Assembly: GCF_013409365.1 (NCBI RefSeq)
Contig: NZ_JACCBA010000001.1
Location: 1,178,001 to 1,242,000 of the forward strand
Reading direction: 5' to 3'
DNA: 64,000 nt
Source of the DNA: Actinomadura luteofluorescens
GTDB taxonomy: Bacteria > Actinomycetota > Actinomycetes > Streptosporangiales > Streptosporangiaceae
The position numbers were made by a program, and so were the translations under genes. The notes under the pieces were generated by a model. It was not told the DNA's origin. It made no database searches and saw nothing but the letters and a program-made list of their open reading frames with translations. Shown here in pieces: positions 41,310 through 50,466 of the stretch; within the stretch, counting starts at the first letter, position 1, and each line of letters opens with the position of its first letter.

Positions 41310-41965
41310 CCCCGGTCGGCGGCCGGCGCCTTCTCTGCCCGGCCGTCCGGAGAGGCTGTGTCCGGCAGGTGGGAGTCCGCGGCGGCGAGGGCCGTGCGGG
41401 CCATGCCGTGCAGGAGGTCGGCCATCGCGGCGCGGTCGAGGCCCTGCGCTGCGCTGCGCGGGGTGGAGTTGAGCAGGCCGAAGCAGGCGTGGACGGCGGC
41501 GCGGATGCGCTCGTCCGGAAGCCGGGGGCTGAGGCGGCGCAGGACGGCGACCCACTCCTCGACGTAGGCGCGCTGGAGGCGGCGGATGCGGTGGCGCTGC
41601 GGCTCGGGGACGTTGTCGAGTTCCCGCTCGTGCACGGTGATCAGCGCGGGGTTGTCGAGGGCGAACGCGATATGCCAGCTCAGCAGCGCGTCGATGGCGC
41701 GCCCCGGGTCGGGTTCGGCGGCGCGCCGCAGGCCTTCGGCGAGGAGCCGCTCGCTGATGTCGAGGAGCATCTCGGCGAGGACGGCCTCCTTGCCGCTGAA
41801 GTGGCGGTAGAGGGCGGGGCCGGTGAGCCCGACGGCCCGGCCGAGGTCGCCGATGGACGCCCCGTGGTAGCCGCGGCGCGCGAACAGCTCGGCGGCGGCG
41901 CCGAGGATCTCGGCCCGGCGCGGGTTGGGCGGGCCCGGCGGCGCCTCGGCCGGATGCGACGTCAT
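41306..41965 (-). CDS. TetR-family regulator of the carboxylase operon
   Basis: A 219-aa TetR protein. The helix-turn-helix is ILGAAAELFARRGYHGASIGDLGRAVGLTGPALYRHFSGKEAVL (about residues 19-60), and the C-terminal part has the TetR_C pattern found in regulators of acyl-CoA metabolism. It is divergent from the carboxylase beta gene and separated by two GTTAAC-type palindromes, so it probably represses that operon until an acyl-CoA intermediate binds. A TAGACT hexamer 6 nt before the ATG indicates a leaderless message. Its TAG stop lies in the boundary CTAG of the repeat element. Confidence 0.92.
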   Translation of the reverse strand: MTSHPAEAPPGPPNPRRAEILGAAAELFARRGYHGASIGDLGRAVGLTGPALYRHFSGKEAVLAEMLLDISERLLAEGLRRAAEPDPGRAIDALLSWHIAFALDNPALITVHERELDNVPEPQRHRIRRLQRAYVEEWVAVLRRLSPRLPDERIRAAVHACFGLLNSTPRSAAQGLDRAAMADLLHGMARTALAAADSHLPDTASPDGRAEKAPAADRG

Positions 41966-41971
41966 GCGCCC

Positions 41972-42028
41972 AGTCTAGACTAGAGTTGTTAACGACCGTT
42001 AACATCAGCATTGTTAATGAGCGTTAAC
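41972..42028. promoter_or_regulatory. Twin GTTAAC palindromes and leaderless promoter of TetR
   Basis: GTTAACGACCGTTAAC at 41988-42003 and GTTAATGAGCGTTAAC at 42013-42028 are inverted repeats starting 25 bp apart, just before the carboxylase gene. On the minus strand TAGACT (41972-41977 as AGTCTA, inside the 10-bp palindrome AGTCTAGACT) is the -10 of the TetR gene, 6 nt before its ATG. Confidence 0.8.
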
Positions 42029-42042
42029 CGGGAAGGGGGGTC

Positions 42043-43656
42043 ATGAGCGGACCCGAGATCGGCTCGCACGCCGACGCCGGCGGCGAGGCGTTCAAGGCGA
42101 GCGCCGCCCACAACGAGGCGCTCGTCGCGCAGCTGCGCGACCGCGTCGACCGGGCGGGCCGCGGCGGACCCGAGCGCGCCCGCGAGCGGCACGTGGCGCG
42201 CGGCAAGCTGCTGCCCCGCGACCGGGTCGACACGCTGCTGGACCCCGGCTCGCCCTTCCTGGAGCTGTCGCCGCTGGCCGCGAACGGCATGTACGGGGAC
42301 GAGGCGCCGGGCGCGGGGATCATCACCGGCGTCGGGCGGGTCTCCGGCCGCGAATGCGTCATCGTCGCCAACGACGCCACCGTCAAGGGCGGCACGTACT
42401 ACCCGGTCACGGTGAAGAAGCACCTGCGGGCGCAGGAGGTGGCGCTGCAGAACCGCCTCCCGTGCCTCTACCTGGTCGACTCCGGCGGCGCGTTCCTGCC
42501 GCGCCAGGACGAGGTGTTCCCCGACCGCGAGCACTTCGGCCGCATCTTCTACAACCAGGCCACCATGTCCGGCCGCGGCATCCCGCAGATCGCGGCGGTG
42601 CTGGGCTCCTGCACGGCGGGCGGCGCCTACGTCCCGGCGATGAGCGACGAGGCCGTCATCGTCCGCGGCCAGGGAACGATCTTCCTCGGCGGGCCGCCGC
42701 TGGTGAAGGCCGCCACCGGCGAGGTCGTGACGGCGGAGGAGCTCGGCGGCGGCGAACTGCACTCGCGCACGTCCGGCGTGACCGACCACCTCGCCGAGGA
42801 CGACGCGCACGCGCTGCGGATCGTCCGCGACATCGTCGCCACGCTGGGTCCGCGCGAGCCGCGCCCGTGGGAGGTCGCGCCGCCCGAGGAGCCGGCCGCC
42901 GACCCGTCCGAGCTGTACGGGATCGTCCCGCCGGACTCGCGCACCCCCTACGACGTGCGCGAGGTCATCGCCCGGATCGTCGACGGCAGCCGCTTCCAGG
43001 AGTTCAAGAAGGAGTACGGCGCGACGCTCGTCACCGGGTTCGCGCGCGTCCACGGGCACCCGGTCGGGATCGTCGCCAACAACGGCATCCTGTTCGGCGA
43101 GTCGGCGCAGAAGGGCGCGCACTTCATCGAGCTGTGCGACCGGCGCAGCGTCCCGCTGGTGTTCCTGCAGAACATCACCGGGTTCATGGTCGGGCGCGAG
43201 TACGAGGCGGGCGGCATCGCCAAGCACGGCGCGAAGATGGTGACCGCCGTCGCGTGCGCCCGCGTCCCGAAGTTCACCGTCGTCATCGGCGGCTCGTTCG
43301 GCGCCGGCAACTACGCGATGTGCGGCCGGGCGTACTCGCCGCGCTTCCTGTGGATGTGGCCGAACGCCCGCGTCTCGGTCATGGGCGGCGAGCAGGCGGC
43401 GAGCGTCCTCGCCACCGTCCGCCGCGACCAGATGGAGGCGCGCGGCGAGGAGTGGCCCGCCGAGGACGAGGAAGGGTTCAAGGCGCCGATCCGCGAGCAG
43501 TACGAGGCACAGGGCAACCCGTACTACTCCACGGCGCGGCTGTGGGACGACGGGGTGATCGACCCGCTCGACACCCGGCGCGTGCTCGGGCTCGGGCTGT
43601 CGGTCGCGGCCAACGCACCGCTGGAGCCGGTCGGCTACGGCGTCTTCCGGATGTGA
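42043..43656 (+). CDS. Acyl-CoA carboxylase beta subunit, methylcrotonoyl-CoA carboxylase-like
   Basis: A 537-aa carboxyltransferase with crotonase-like N and C halves. Family-typical stretches are [40 protein letters not shown], the oxyanion-forming [20 protein letters not shown], and in the second half [18 protein letters not shown] and [21 protein letters not shown]. These match MCC beta rather than propionyl-CoA carboxylase. It would transfer carboxyl from biotin to 3-methylcrotonyl-CoA in leucine breakdown. GGAAGGGGGG precedes ATG 42043. First gene of a four-gene operon. Confidence 0.92.
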   Translation: MSGPEIGSHADAGGEAFKASAAHNEALVAQLRDRVDRAGRGGPERARERHVARGKLLPRDRVDTLLDPGSPFLELSPLAANGMYGDEAPGAGIITGVGRVSGRECVIVANDATVKGGTYYPVTVKKHLRAQEVALQNRLPCLYLVDSGGAFLPRQDEVFPDREHFGRIFYNQATMSGRGIPQIAAVLGSCTAGGAYVPAMSDEAVIVRGQGTIFLGGPPLVKAATGEVVTAEELGGGELHSRTSGVTDHLAEDDAHALRIVRDIVATLGPREPRPWEVAPPEEPAADPSELYGIVPPDSRTPYDVREVIARIVDGSRFQEFKKEYGATLVTGFARVHGHPVGIVANNGILFGESAQKGAHFIELCDRRSVPLVFLQNITGFMVGREYEAGGIAKHGAKMVTAVACARVPKFTVVIGGSFGAGNYAMCGRAYSPRFLWMWPNARVSVMGGEQAASVLATVRRDQMEARGEEWPAEDEEGFKAPIREQYEAQGNPYYSTARLWDDGVIDPLDTRRVLGLGLSVAANAPLEPVGYGVFRM

Positions 43657-43664
43657 GGGTGTTG

Positions 43665-45602
43665 ATGTTCGACAGCGTCCTGGTCGCCAACCGCGGGGAG
43701 ATCGCCGTCCGCGTGTTCCGCACGCTGCGGCGGCTCGGTATCCGGTCCGTGGCCGTCCACACCGGGGCCGACGCCCTGGCGCGCCACGTACGGGAGGCGG
43801 ACGAGGCACTGCTCATCCCCTCGTACCTGGACATCGAGGCCGTCATCGCGGCCGCCCGCGACGCCGGCGCGTCGGCGGTGCACCCCGGGTACGGGTTCCT
43901 CGCCGAGAACACGGCGTTCGCGAAGGCGTGCGGCGAGGCGGGGCTGGTGTTCATCGGACCGCCGCCCGGCGCGATCGACGCGATGGGCGACAAGATCCGC
44001 GCCAAGCGGACCGTCGCGGCGGCCGGCGTCCCCGTGGTCCCCGGGCGGGACGAGCCCGGCCTGTCCGACGCCGAACTGGAGGCCGCGGCGCTGGAGGTCG
44101 GGCTGCCGGTGCTGCTCAAGCCGTCCGCGGGCGGCGGCGGGAAGGGCATGCGGCTCGTCCGGGACGCCGCGGACCTGCCGGAGGCGATCGCGTCCGCCCG
44201 GCGGGAGGCGCGCGGCTCGTTCGGCGACGACACGCTGCTCGCCGAGCGGTTCGTCGAGAACCCGCGGCACATCGAGATCCAGGTCTTCGCCGACGCCCGC
44301 GGCGGCGCCGTCCACCTCGGCGAGCGCGAGTGCAGCCTCCAGCGCCGGCACCAGAAGATCGTCGAGGAGGCGCCGTCCCCGCTGCTGGACGCCGCCGCGC
44401 GCGAGCGGATGGGCTCCGCCGCCGTCGCCGCCGCGCAGGCCGTCGGGTACGTGGGCGCCGGGACGGTCGAGTACATCGTCTCGGCCGACCGCCCCGACGA
44501 GTTCTTCTTCATGGAGATGAACACCCGGCTCCAGGTCGAGCACCCCGTCACCGAGCTCGTCACGGGGCTCGACCTGGTCGAGCTCCAGCTCCGGGTGGCC
44601 GCGGGAGAGCCGCTGCCGTTCACGCAGGACGACGTGCGCCTCGACGGGCACTCGATCGAGGCCCGCGTCTACGCCGAGGACCCGGCGCGCGGCTTCCTGC
44701 CCACGGGCGGGCGGGTGCTCGCCCTCGCCGAGCCCGAGGCCGCGCGGGTCGACTCCGGGCTGGACGTCGGGACGGAGGTCGGCGGCTCCTACGACCCCAT
44801 GCTCGCCAAGGTCATCGTCCACGGCGCCGACCGCGCCGAGGCGCTGCACAGGCTCGACCGCGCGCTCGCGTCCTACACGCTGCTCGGCGTCCCTACGAAC
44901 GTCGCGTTCCTGCGCGCGCTGCTGCGGCACCCCTCGGTCGTCTCCGGCGACCTCGACACCGGCCTGGTCGAGCGCGCCCTGGACGACCTGGTCGCGGGAA
45001 CGGCCGTCCCGCCCGAGGTCCTCGCCGCCGCCGCGCTGGAGCGGATGCTCGACCTGGAGTCAGGCGACGACCCGTGGGACGTCCCGGACGGGTGGCGGCC
45101 CGGCGCTCACGCCTGGGCGCCGTGGATCATCACCCCGTCCGGCGGCGACCCGGTGGAGGTCCGCGTGCAGGGCAGGGCGGCGTCCGCGCGCGTCGCCGTC
45201 GGCGGCGAGCCGCCGGTCGCCGCGTCCCTCACCAGGCCGTTCACGCTGACCTACGGTGGGAGGACGACCTCGTTCGCGAGCGCCCGGGACGGGCGCACCC
45301 TGTGGCTCGGCCGCGACGGGCACGCGTGGGCGCTGGGCGAGCACGTCCGCGCCGAGGGCGGGGCCGACGCCGGCGCCGCGGGCGACGGGGTGCTGCGCAG
45401 TCCGATGCCCGGGACGGTCCTGGCGGTCAAGGCGGCCGAGGGCGACCGCGTCGAGGCCGGGCAGCCGCTCGTGGTCGTCGAGGCGATGAAGATGGAGCAC
45501 ACGGTCACCGCGCCGCTCGCCGGCGTCGTGGCGAAGCTGCCGGTCCGCGCGGGCGCGCAGGTCGCCCTCGACGCGGTGCTGGCCGTGATCGAGGAGGCGT
45601 GA
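43665..45602 (+). CDS. Acyl-CoA carboxylase alpha subunit (biotin carboxylase + biotin carrier)
   Basis: A 645-aa protein. Residues 1-445 are biotin carboxylase ([31 protein letters not shown] glycine loop, [30 protein letters not shown]). A poorly conserved linker follows, and residues 575-645 are the biotin carrier with [10 protein letters not shown], whose Lys in AMKM is biotinylated. ATG 43665 is chosen since [14 protein letters not shown] is the usual start and GAGGG lies just upstream; GTG 43653, which overlaps the beta-subunit stop, is an in-frame alternative. It pairs with the upstream beta subunit. Confidence 0.93.
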   Translation: MFDSVLVANRGEIAVRVFRTLRRLGIRSVAVHTGADALARHVREADEALLIPSYLDIEAVIAAARDAGASAVHPGYGFLAENTAFAKACGEAGLVFIGPPPGAIDAMGDKIRAKRTVAAAGVPVVPGRDEPGLSDAELEAAALEVGLPVLLKPSAGGGGKGMRLVRDAADLPEAIASARREARGSFGDDTLLAERFVENPRHIEIQVFADARGGAVHLGERECSLQRRHQKIVEEAPSPLLDAAARERMGSAAVAAAQAVGYVGAGTVEYIVSADRPDEFFFMEMNTRLQVEHPVTELVTGLDLVELQLRVAAGEPLPFTQDDVRLDGHSIEARVYAEDPARGFLPTGGRVLALAEPEAARVDSGLDVGTEVGGSYDPMLAKVIVHGADRAEALHRLDRALASYTLLGVPTNVAFLRALLRHPSVVSGDLDTGLVERALDDLVAGTAVPPEVLAAAALERMLDLESGDDPWDVPDGWRPGAHAWAPWIITPSGGDPVEVRVQGRAASARVAVGGEPPVAASLTRPFTLTYGGRTTSFASARDGRTLWLGRDGHAWALGEHVRAEGGADAGAAGDGVLRSPMPGTVLAVKAAEGDRVEAGQPLVVVEAMKMEHTVTAPLAGVVAKLPVRAGAQVALDAVLAVIEEA

Positions 45603-46531
45603 CGGTGGCGGTGGTTCCCCTCTCCGGCCTGCCCGAGCGGGTCACGATCTACGAGGTCGGGCCGCGGGACGGGCTGCAGAACGAGAAGGCGGTCGTCCCC
45701 GCCGAGGTCAAGGCGGAGTTCGTGACCCGGCTGGCGGACGCGGGGCTGCGCACGATCGAGACGACCAGCTTCGTCCACCCGAAATGGGTGCCGCAGCTGG
45801 CCGACGCCGAGCAGCTGCTCGACATCCTGCCGCGCTCCCCTCACCTGCGGTATCCCGTCCTGGTGCCGAACGAGCGGGGCCTGGACCGGGCCCTCGCCAA
45901 CGGCGTCACCGAGATCGCGATCTTCGGCAGCGCCACCGAGACGTTCGCCCGCCGCAACCTCAACCGCACCGTGGACGAGTCCCTCGCGATGTTCGCCCCG
46001 GTCGTGGAGCGGGCGCGCGCCGAGGGCCTCTGGGTGCGCGCCTACGTGTCGATGGTGTGCGGCGACCCGTGGGAGGGCGACGTCCCCGTCGAGCAGGTCG
46101 TGTCCGTCGCGTCCCGGATGATGGACATGGGCTGCTCCCAGCTCAGCCTCGGCGACACCATCGGCGTCGGCACGCCCGGCCTGGTCACCGCGCTCATCGA
46201 GGCGCTGGGCGAGGCCGGCATCGGCACCGACCGGCTCGCCGTCCACTTCCACGACACCTACGGGCAGGCGCTGGCCAACACCCTCGCCGCGCTCCGCGCG
46301 GGCGTCACCGTCGTGGACGCCTCGGCGGGCGGTCTCGGCGGCTGCCCGTACGCCGAGAGCGCCACCGGCAACCTGCCCACCGAGGACCTCGTCTGGATGC
46401 TGGACGGCCTCGGCGTCGAGACGGGCGTCGACCTCGCCGGGCTGGTGGCCACGAGCCGCTGGATGGCGGGCCGCCTGGGCCGTCCCAGTCCGTCCCGCGT
46501 AGTGCAAGCCCTGTCACCTGAATCGGAGTAG
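45599..46531 (+). CDS. Hydroxymethylglutaryl-CoA lyase
   Basis: A 310-aa DRE-TIM metallolyase: [57 protein letters not shown] (metal His pair) and the catalytic Cys loop [15 protein letters not shown]. It splits HMG-CoA into acetyl-CoA and acetoacetate, the last step of leucine breakdown. GTG 45599 overlaps the preceding stop; GTG 45605, 8 nt after GAGGAG, is an equally good start. Confidence 0.93.
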   Translation: MTVAVVPLSGLPERVTIYEVGPRDGLQNEKAVVPAEVKAEFVTRLADAGLRTIETTSFVHPKWVPQLADAEQLLDILPRSPHLRYPVLVPNERGLDRALANGVTEIAIFGSATETFARRNLNRTVDESLAMFAPVVERARAEGLWVRAYVSMVCGDPWEGDVPVEQVVSVASRMMDMGCSQLSLGDTIGVGTPGLVTALIEALGEAGIGTDRLAVHFHDTYGQALANTLAALRAGVTVVDASAGGLGGCPYAESATGNLPTEDLVWMLDGLGVETGVDLAGLVATSRWMAGRLGRPSPSRVVQALSPESE

Positions 46532-46534
46532 CCA

Positions 46535-47683
46535 ATGATCGACTTCACGCTGGGCGAGGAGCAGGAGGAGCTGCGGCGCACGGTCGAGCGGTTCGCCCGC
46601 GAGAGCGTCGCCCCGGTGATCGGGGACCTGTACGAGCGCGGCGAGTTCCCCTACGAGATCGTCGCCGCGATGGGGAAGATGGGGCTGTTCGGGCTGCCGT
46701 TCCCCGAGGAGCACGGCGGCATGGGCGGCGACTACTTCACGCTCTGCCTCGCCCTGGAGGAGCTGGCGCGCGTCGACTCGTCCGTCGCGATCACCCTGGA
46801 GGCCGGGGTGTCGCTGGGCGCGATGCCGATCTACCGGTTCGGGTCCGCGGAGCAGAAGGAGCGATGGCTGCCGCTGCTCACCTCCGGCGAGCGGCTGGCC
46901 GGCTTCGGGCTGACCGAGCCGGGCGGCGGGTCGGACGTCCCCGGCGGCATGCGCACCACGGCCCGGCTGGACGGCGACTCCTGGGTGATCAACGGGTCCA
47001 AGTCGTTCATCACCAACTCCGGCACCGACATCACCGCGTTCGTGACCGTGACCGCGTTCACCGGCGAGGACGAGATCTCCACGATCATCGTCCCGAACGG
47101 GACCCCGGGCTTCACGGTCGGGCGCAAGTACTCCAAGGTCGGCTGGTCGGCGTCCGACACGCGGGAGTTGTCGTTCGACGACGTCCGCGTGCCGGCCGGG
47201 AACCTCGTCGGCGAGCGCGGCCGGGGGTACGCCCAGTTCCTGCGCATCCTGGACGAGGGGCGCATCGCGATCGCCGCGCTGTCGGTCGGCCTCGCCCAGG
47301 GCTGCGTGGACGAGTGCCTGCGCTACGTCCGCGAGCGGGAGGCGTTCGGCAGGGAGATCGGCCGCTACCAGGCCATCCAGTTCAAGATCGCCGACATGGA
47401 GACCCGGGCGCACACCGCCCGGCTCGCCTACTACGCGGCGGCCGCGCGGATGCTGGCGGGCGAGCCGTTCAAGAAGGAGGCCGCCATCGCCAAGCTGGTC
47501 GCCTCCAACGCCGCCATGGACAACGCCCGCGACGCCACGCAGGTCTTCGGCGGCTACGGCTTCATGAACGAGTACGCCGTCGGACGCTTCTACCGCGACG
47601 CGAAGATCCTGGAGGTGGGCGAGGGCACCTCGGAGGTGCAGCGCATGCTGATCGCCCGCGCCCTCGGCCTGCCGCCGTCCTGA
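46535..47683 (+). CDS. Acyl-CoA dehydrogenase
   Basis: A 382-aa flavoprotein: LTEPGGGSDV (FAD/substrate loop), ITNSGTD, YGFMNEYAVGRFYRDAKI and the C-terminal EVGEGTSEVQRMLIARAL. The catalytic Glu sits in GEGTSE, the position of butyryl/short-branched-chain enzymes; isovaleryl-CoA dehydrogenases usually have a small residue there and a Glu elsewhere (family knowledge). It may thus act on another branched or short acyl-CoA than the operon suggests. ATG 46535 is 3 bp after the lyase stop. Confidence 0.92.
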   Translation: MIDFTLGEEQEELRRTVERFARESVAPVIGDLYERGEFPYEIVAAMGKMGLFGLPFPEEHGGMGGDYFTLCLALEELARVDSSVAITLEAGVSLGAMPIYRFGSAEQKERWLPLLTSGERLAGFGLTEPGGGSDVPGGMRTTARLDGDSWVINGSKSFITNSGTDITAFVTVTAFTGEDEISTIIVPNGTPGFTVGRKYSKVGWSASDTRELSFDDVRVPAGNLVGERGRGYAQFLRILDEGRIAIAALSVGLAQGCVDECLRYVREREAFGREIGRYQAIQFKIADMETRAHTARLAYYAAAARMLAGEPFKKEAAIAKLVASNAAMDNARDATQVFGGYGFMNEYAVGRFYRDAKILEVGEGTSEVQRMLIARALGLPPS

Positions 47684-47688
47684 CGTCC

Positions 47689-47716
47689 GGCCGGCCCGGA
47701 CGCCGCCGGGCCGGCC
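47689..47716. terminator. 11-bp hairpin ending the carboxylase operon
   Basis: GGCCGGCCCGG (47689-47699) pairs perfectly with 47706-47716 around a 6-nt loop, beginning 5 bp after the dehydrogenase stop. No U-tract. Confidence 0.65.
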
Positions 47717-47770
47717 CCACGTGCCCCCGCGCCACGTGCGGAGTTCCGCCGGTCGCCGGGCCCGGCGCGG

Positions 47771-47776
47771 TAAGGT
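47771..47776 (+). promoter_or_regulatory. Leaderless -10 hexamer TAAGGT
   Basis: TAAGGT is 6 nt before ATG 47783 and no Shine-Dalgarno sequence is present. Confidence 0.55.
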
Positions 47777-47782
47777 CGGCGG

Positions 47783-48532
47783 ATGCTGCTGCGCGCCTAC
47801 GGGATCGCTCGCTCACTGGTCATGTACCACGGAATTCCGGGCCGGCACCGGCGCGCGTCGCGCCTCTACGGGCAGTTCCTCGGGCCCGGCGACGTCGGGT
47901 TCGACATCGGGGCGCACGTGGGCGGGCGGGTGCGCGTGTGGCGGGGGCTGGGGGCGCGCGTCGTCGCGGTGGAGCCGCAGCCCGACTGCCTGCGCGTCCT
48001 GCGCCTGTTCTTCGGCCGCGACCGCGGCGTGGCCCTCGTCCCGGGCGCGGCCGGCGCCGAGCCCGGCAGGGCGCGCCTGGCCCTGTCGACCGCGACGCCC
48101 ACGGTGTCCTCGATGTCGCCCGGCTGGATCAAGGCGGTGACAACGGACCGCGGCTTCGCCCGCGTCCGCTGGGACCGCTCGGTCGGCGTCGAGGTGACCA
48201 CGCTGGACGAGCTCATCGCCGTGCACGGCGTGCCGGCCTTCTGCAAGATCGACGTCGAGGGCTTCGAGGCGGACGTGCTGGCGGGGCTGTCCCGGCCGCT
48301 GCCGGCCCTGTCGTTCGAGTACGTGCCGTCCGCGCACGACGCCGCCCTGGAGGCGCTGGACCTCGTGGACCGGCTGGGCGACTACGCCTACAACTACTCC
48401 CCCATCGAGACCATGCGGCTGGCCAGCCCCCGCTGGCTCGACGCGGCCGAACTGCGGCGGCGGCTGGAGAGGATCCGGCCGCGCGGGCGGTCGGGAGACA
48501 TCTACGCCCGCCTCCGCGAATCCGGCCGATAG
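47783..48532 (+). CDS. FkbM-family methyltransferase
   Basis: A 249-aa protein with a Rossmann methyltransferase core: GDVGFDIGAHVGGRVRV (motif I), ARVVAVEPQPDCLRVL (motif II acidic residue), VEVTTLDELIAVHGVPAFCKIDVEGFEADVL, the last being the FkbM hallmark KIDVEGFE. FkbM enzymes O-methylate sugars, polyketides or other small molecules. It is a single gene with a leaderless promoter; no biosynthetic cluster surrounds it, so the acceptor is unknown. Confidence 0.88.
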   Translation: MLLRAYGIARSLVMYHGIPGRHRRASRLYGQFLGPGDVGFDIGAHVGGRVRVWRGLGARVVAVEPQPDCLRVLRLFFGRDRGVALVPGAAGAEPGRARLALSTATPTVSSMSPGWIKAVTTDRGFARVRWDRSVGVEVTTLDELIAVHGVPAFCKIDVEGFEADVLAGLSRPLPALSFEYVPSAHDAALEALDLVDRLGDYAYNYSPIETMRLASPRWLDAAELRRRLERIRPRGRSGDIYARLRESGR

Positions 48533-48577
48533 CGTCGACGCCGGGAAGGACATCCGATTAGATAACAAGACTTACTA

Positions 48578-49441
48578 ATGCTGGTGCAGGCCAGCACGCC
48601 GAGCCACCGGGGGCCCAACGTGCCGGACAAGACCGTCCGTGAACCGACGTCCGCCGACCTGAGAACGGACGTCGCCCACTCGGCCCGGGTCTACGACTAC
48701 CTGCTCGGCGGCAAGGACAACTACGCCGCCGACCGGGACGCCGCCGAAGAGGTCGTCAGGGTCGCCCCGTACATGCGCACCTCCGTGCGGGCCAACCGAG
48801 ACTTCATGGTCCGGGTCGCCCGCCACCTGGCCGCCGAGTGCGGCGTCCGGCAGTTCCTGGACGTCGGGACCGGGCTGCCGACGTCCCCGAACCTGCACGA
48901 GGTCGTCCAGGAGGTCGACTCGTCCGGCCGCGTCGTGTACGTCGACAACGACCCGATCGTGCTGGCGCACGCCCGCGCCCTGCTGACCGGCACCCCGCAG
49001 GGACGCTCCCGCTACATCCACGCTGACCTGGCCGACCCGGAGGCCATCCTGTCCTCGCCCGAGGTCCGGGCCACGTTCGACTTCGGCGAGCCGGTGGCGC
49101 TGTGCCTGATCGCCGTCCTGCACTTCGTCCACGACGACGAACGGGCGCACGACGTCGTCCGGCGGCTCCTGGAGCCGCTCGCGCCGGGCAGTTTCCTCGC
49201 GCTCTCCACGATCACCATCGACAGCGCGCCCGAAGAGGTCGGGGACGCCGTGAAGAAGTACAACGCGCGCGGGATCAGGTCCAAGGGCCGTACCAGGGCG
49301 CAGGTGGCGGCCCTCTTCGACGGCCTGGAACTCCTCGCCCCGGGCGTGGTCCCCGTCCACCGCTGGCGCCCGGACGAGAGGGCACGCGCGATCGACGACA
49401 GTCAGGTGTCCATGTACGGCGGGCTGGCCCGCAAACCCTGA
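48578..49441 (+). CDS. SAM-dependent methyltransferase (PF04672/DUF574 family)
   Basis: A 287-aa protein of the actinobacterial family PF04672: SARVYDYLLGGKDNYAADRDAAEEV, RANRDFMVRVARHL, FLDVGTGLPTSPNLHEV, VVYVDNDPIVLAHARALL and ALCLIAVLHFVHDDE. These paralogues are abundant in Thermomonosporaceae and Streptomyces, and their substrates are unknown. ATG 48578 is the first in-frame start; downstream VPDKTVREPTSADLR could also be an N-terminus. Confidence 0.9.
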   Translation: MLVQASTPSHRGPNVPDKTVREPTSADLRTDVAHSARVYDYLLGGKDNYAADRDAAEEVVRVAPYMRTSVRANRDFMVRVARHLAAECGVRQFLDVGTGLPTSPNLHEVVQEVDSSGRVVYVDNDPIVLAHARALLTGTPQGRSRYIHADLADPEAILSSPEVRATFDFGEPVALCLIAVLHFVHDDERAHDVVRRLLEPLAPGSFLALSTITIDSAPEEVGDAVKKYNARGIRSKGRTRAQVAALFDGLELLAPGVVPVHRWRPDERARAIDDSQVSMYGGLARKP

Positions 49442-49447
49442 CCCGGG

Positions 49448-50377
49448 TCAGTCCGCGGGGCCCGGTTCGCCGGGCAGCCAGTCGCGGGCCGGGTCGTACT
49501 CCAGCCAGCGGTGCCGCCGCCCGTGCTCGGCGAACCCCCTGACCAGCGCGGGGATCATCGGGTGCGGCGCCTGCCGCGGCCACATCAGCGACCAGGCGTA
49601 GAGCGGGACCGGGTCGGCGAGGGGAATCGCCCGGACGCCCGGCACGCCCGGCAGCCGGGCGTCGGCGGGGAACAGCGTGATCCGTCCCGGTTCGGCGAGC
49701 AGGCCTGCCAGGAGGTGCTCCACACCGAGGTTGGCTCCGCCGGACGCGGCGCGGGCGCCGAACTCGTCGCAGAACCGGCTGATGAAGTCGAGCCGGCCGG
49801 CCGCCGCGGGGAACCACAGGTCGCGTCCGGCGAGGTCGGACGGGCGGACGCCGGACGCGGCGGCGAGCGGATGCCCGTCGGCGACGAGGACGTCCACGGG
49901 TTCGAGCCGGACGACGCGGTGCGTCAGCCCGTCCGGCAGCGGGGGGTGCACGCGCCCGAACGCGGCGTCGATGTCGCCGCGCAGCAGTGCCGCCGCCGCG
50001 GCGGGAAGGTCGCGGCTCATGCCGAGTTCGACGTCGAGCTCCGGCCGCGCGTCGATCACCGGGGCGACCGTCCGGGACGGGCCGTACAGGTGGCCCCAGA
50101 CGTCGATCCGCAGCGGCCGGCCGGCGGCGTGGACCGCGCCGGCCGCGGCCTCCGCGGCCCGCAGCGCCTCCCGCGCCGGCTCCAGGAAACGGCGCCCCGC
50201 CTCGGTGGGCTCCACGTTCCCGCGGGTCAGGAGCGCGACGCCGAGCGCCGCCTCCAGCCTGGCCACCCGCTTGGACACCGCCTGCTGGCTGATCGACAGC
50301 TCCTCGGCGGCCCGCCCGAAGTGCAGGTGGTCGGCGACGGCGACGAACGCGCGCACCTGGCCGAGGTCGAGGTCCAT
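49448..50377 (-). CDS. LysR-family transcription regulator
   Basis: A 309-aa regulator: helix-turn-helix LGQVRAFVAVADHLHFGRAAEELSISQQAVSKRVARLEAALG (residues about 4-46) and a two-lobe LysR substrate domain from residue 90. ATG 50377 (MDLDLGQV) follows GGGAG; an ATG 9 bp upstream is a possible alternative. It is divergent from the quinone reductase gene, and the perfect palindrome between them contains the LysR T-N11-A pattern, so it probably controls that gene and the hydrolase after it. Confidence 0.9.
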   Translation of the reverse strand: MDLDLGQVRAFVAVADHLHFGRAAEELSISQQAVSKRVARLEAALGVALLTRGNVEPTEAGRRFLEPAREALRAAEAAAGAVHAAGRPLRIDVWGHLYGPSRTVAPVIDARPELDVELGMSRDLPAAAAALLRGDIDAAFGRVHPPLPDGLTHRVVRLEPVDVLVADGHPLAAASGVRPSDLAGRDLWFPAAAGRLDFISRFCDEFGARAASGGANLGVEHLLAGLLAEPGRITLFPADARLPGVPGVRAIPLADPVPLYAWSLMWPRQAPHPMIPALVRGFAEHGRRHRWLEYDPARDWLPGEPGPAD

Positions 50378-50393
50378 GGCTCCCATCGTGGGC

Positions 50394-50410
50394 GACAACC
50401 GATGGTTGTC
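50394..50410. promoter_or_regulatory. GACAACC-GAT-GGTTGTC, LysR operator
   Basis: A perfect 7-bp inverted repeat with 3-bp spacer in the 89-bp space between the divergent LysR and quinone reductase genes. Its symmetry and T-N11-A pattern fit a LysR recognition site. Confidence 0.7.
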
Positions 50411-50466
50411 AACCTCGCCCGGCGGCTGTTGGACCGGTCCGCCGCCCGTCCGGTTTCCTGCCGGGC

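Noticed and set aside
41135..41983. 282-codon plus-strand frame through the repeat element
   Set aside because: Most of it is antisense to the TetR gene; the start lies in the non-coding element.
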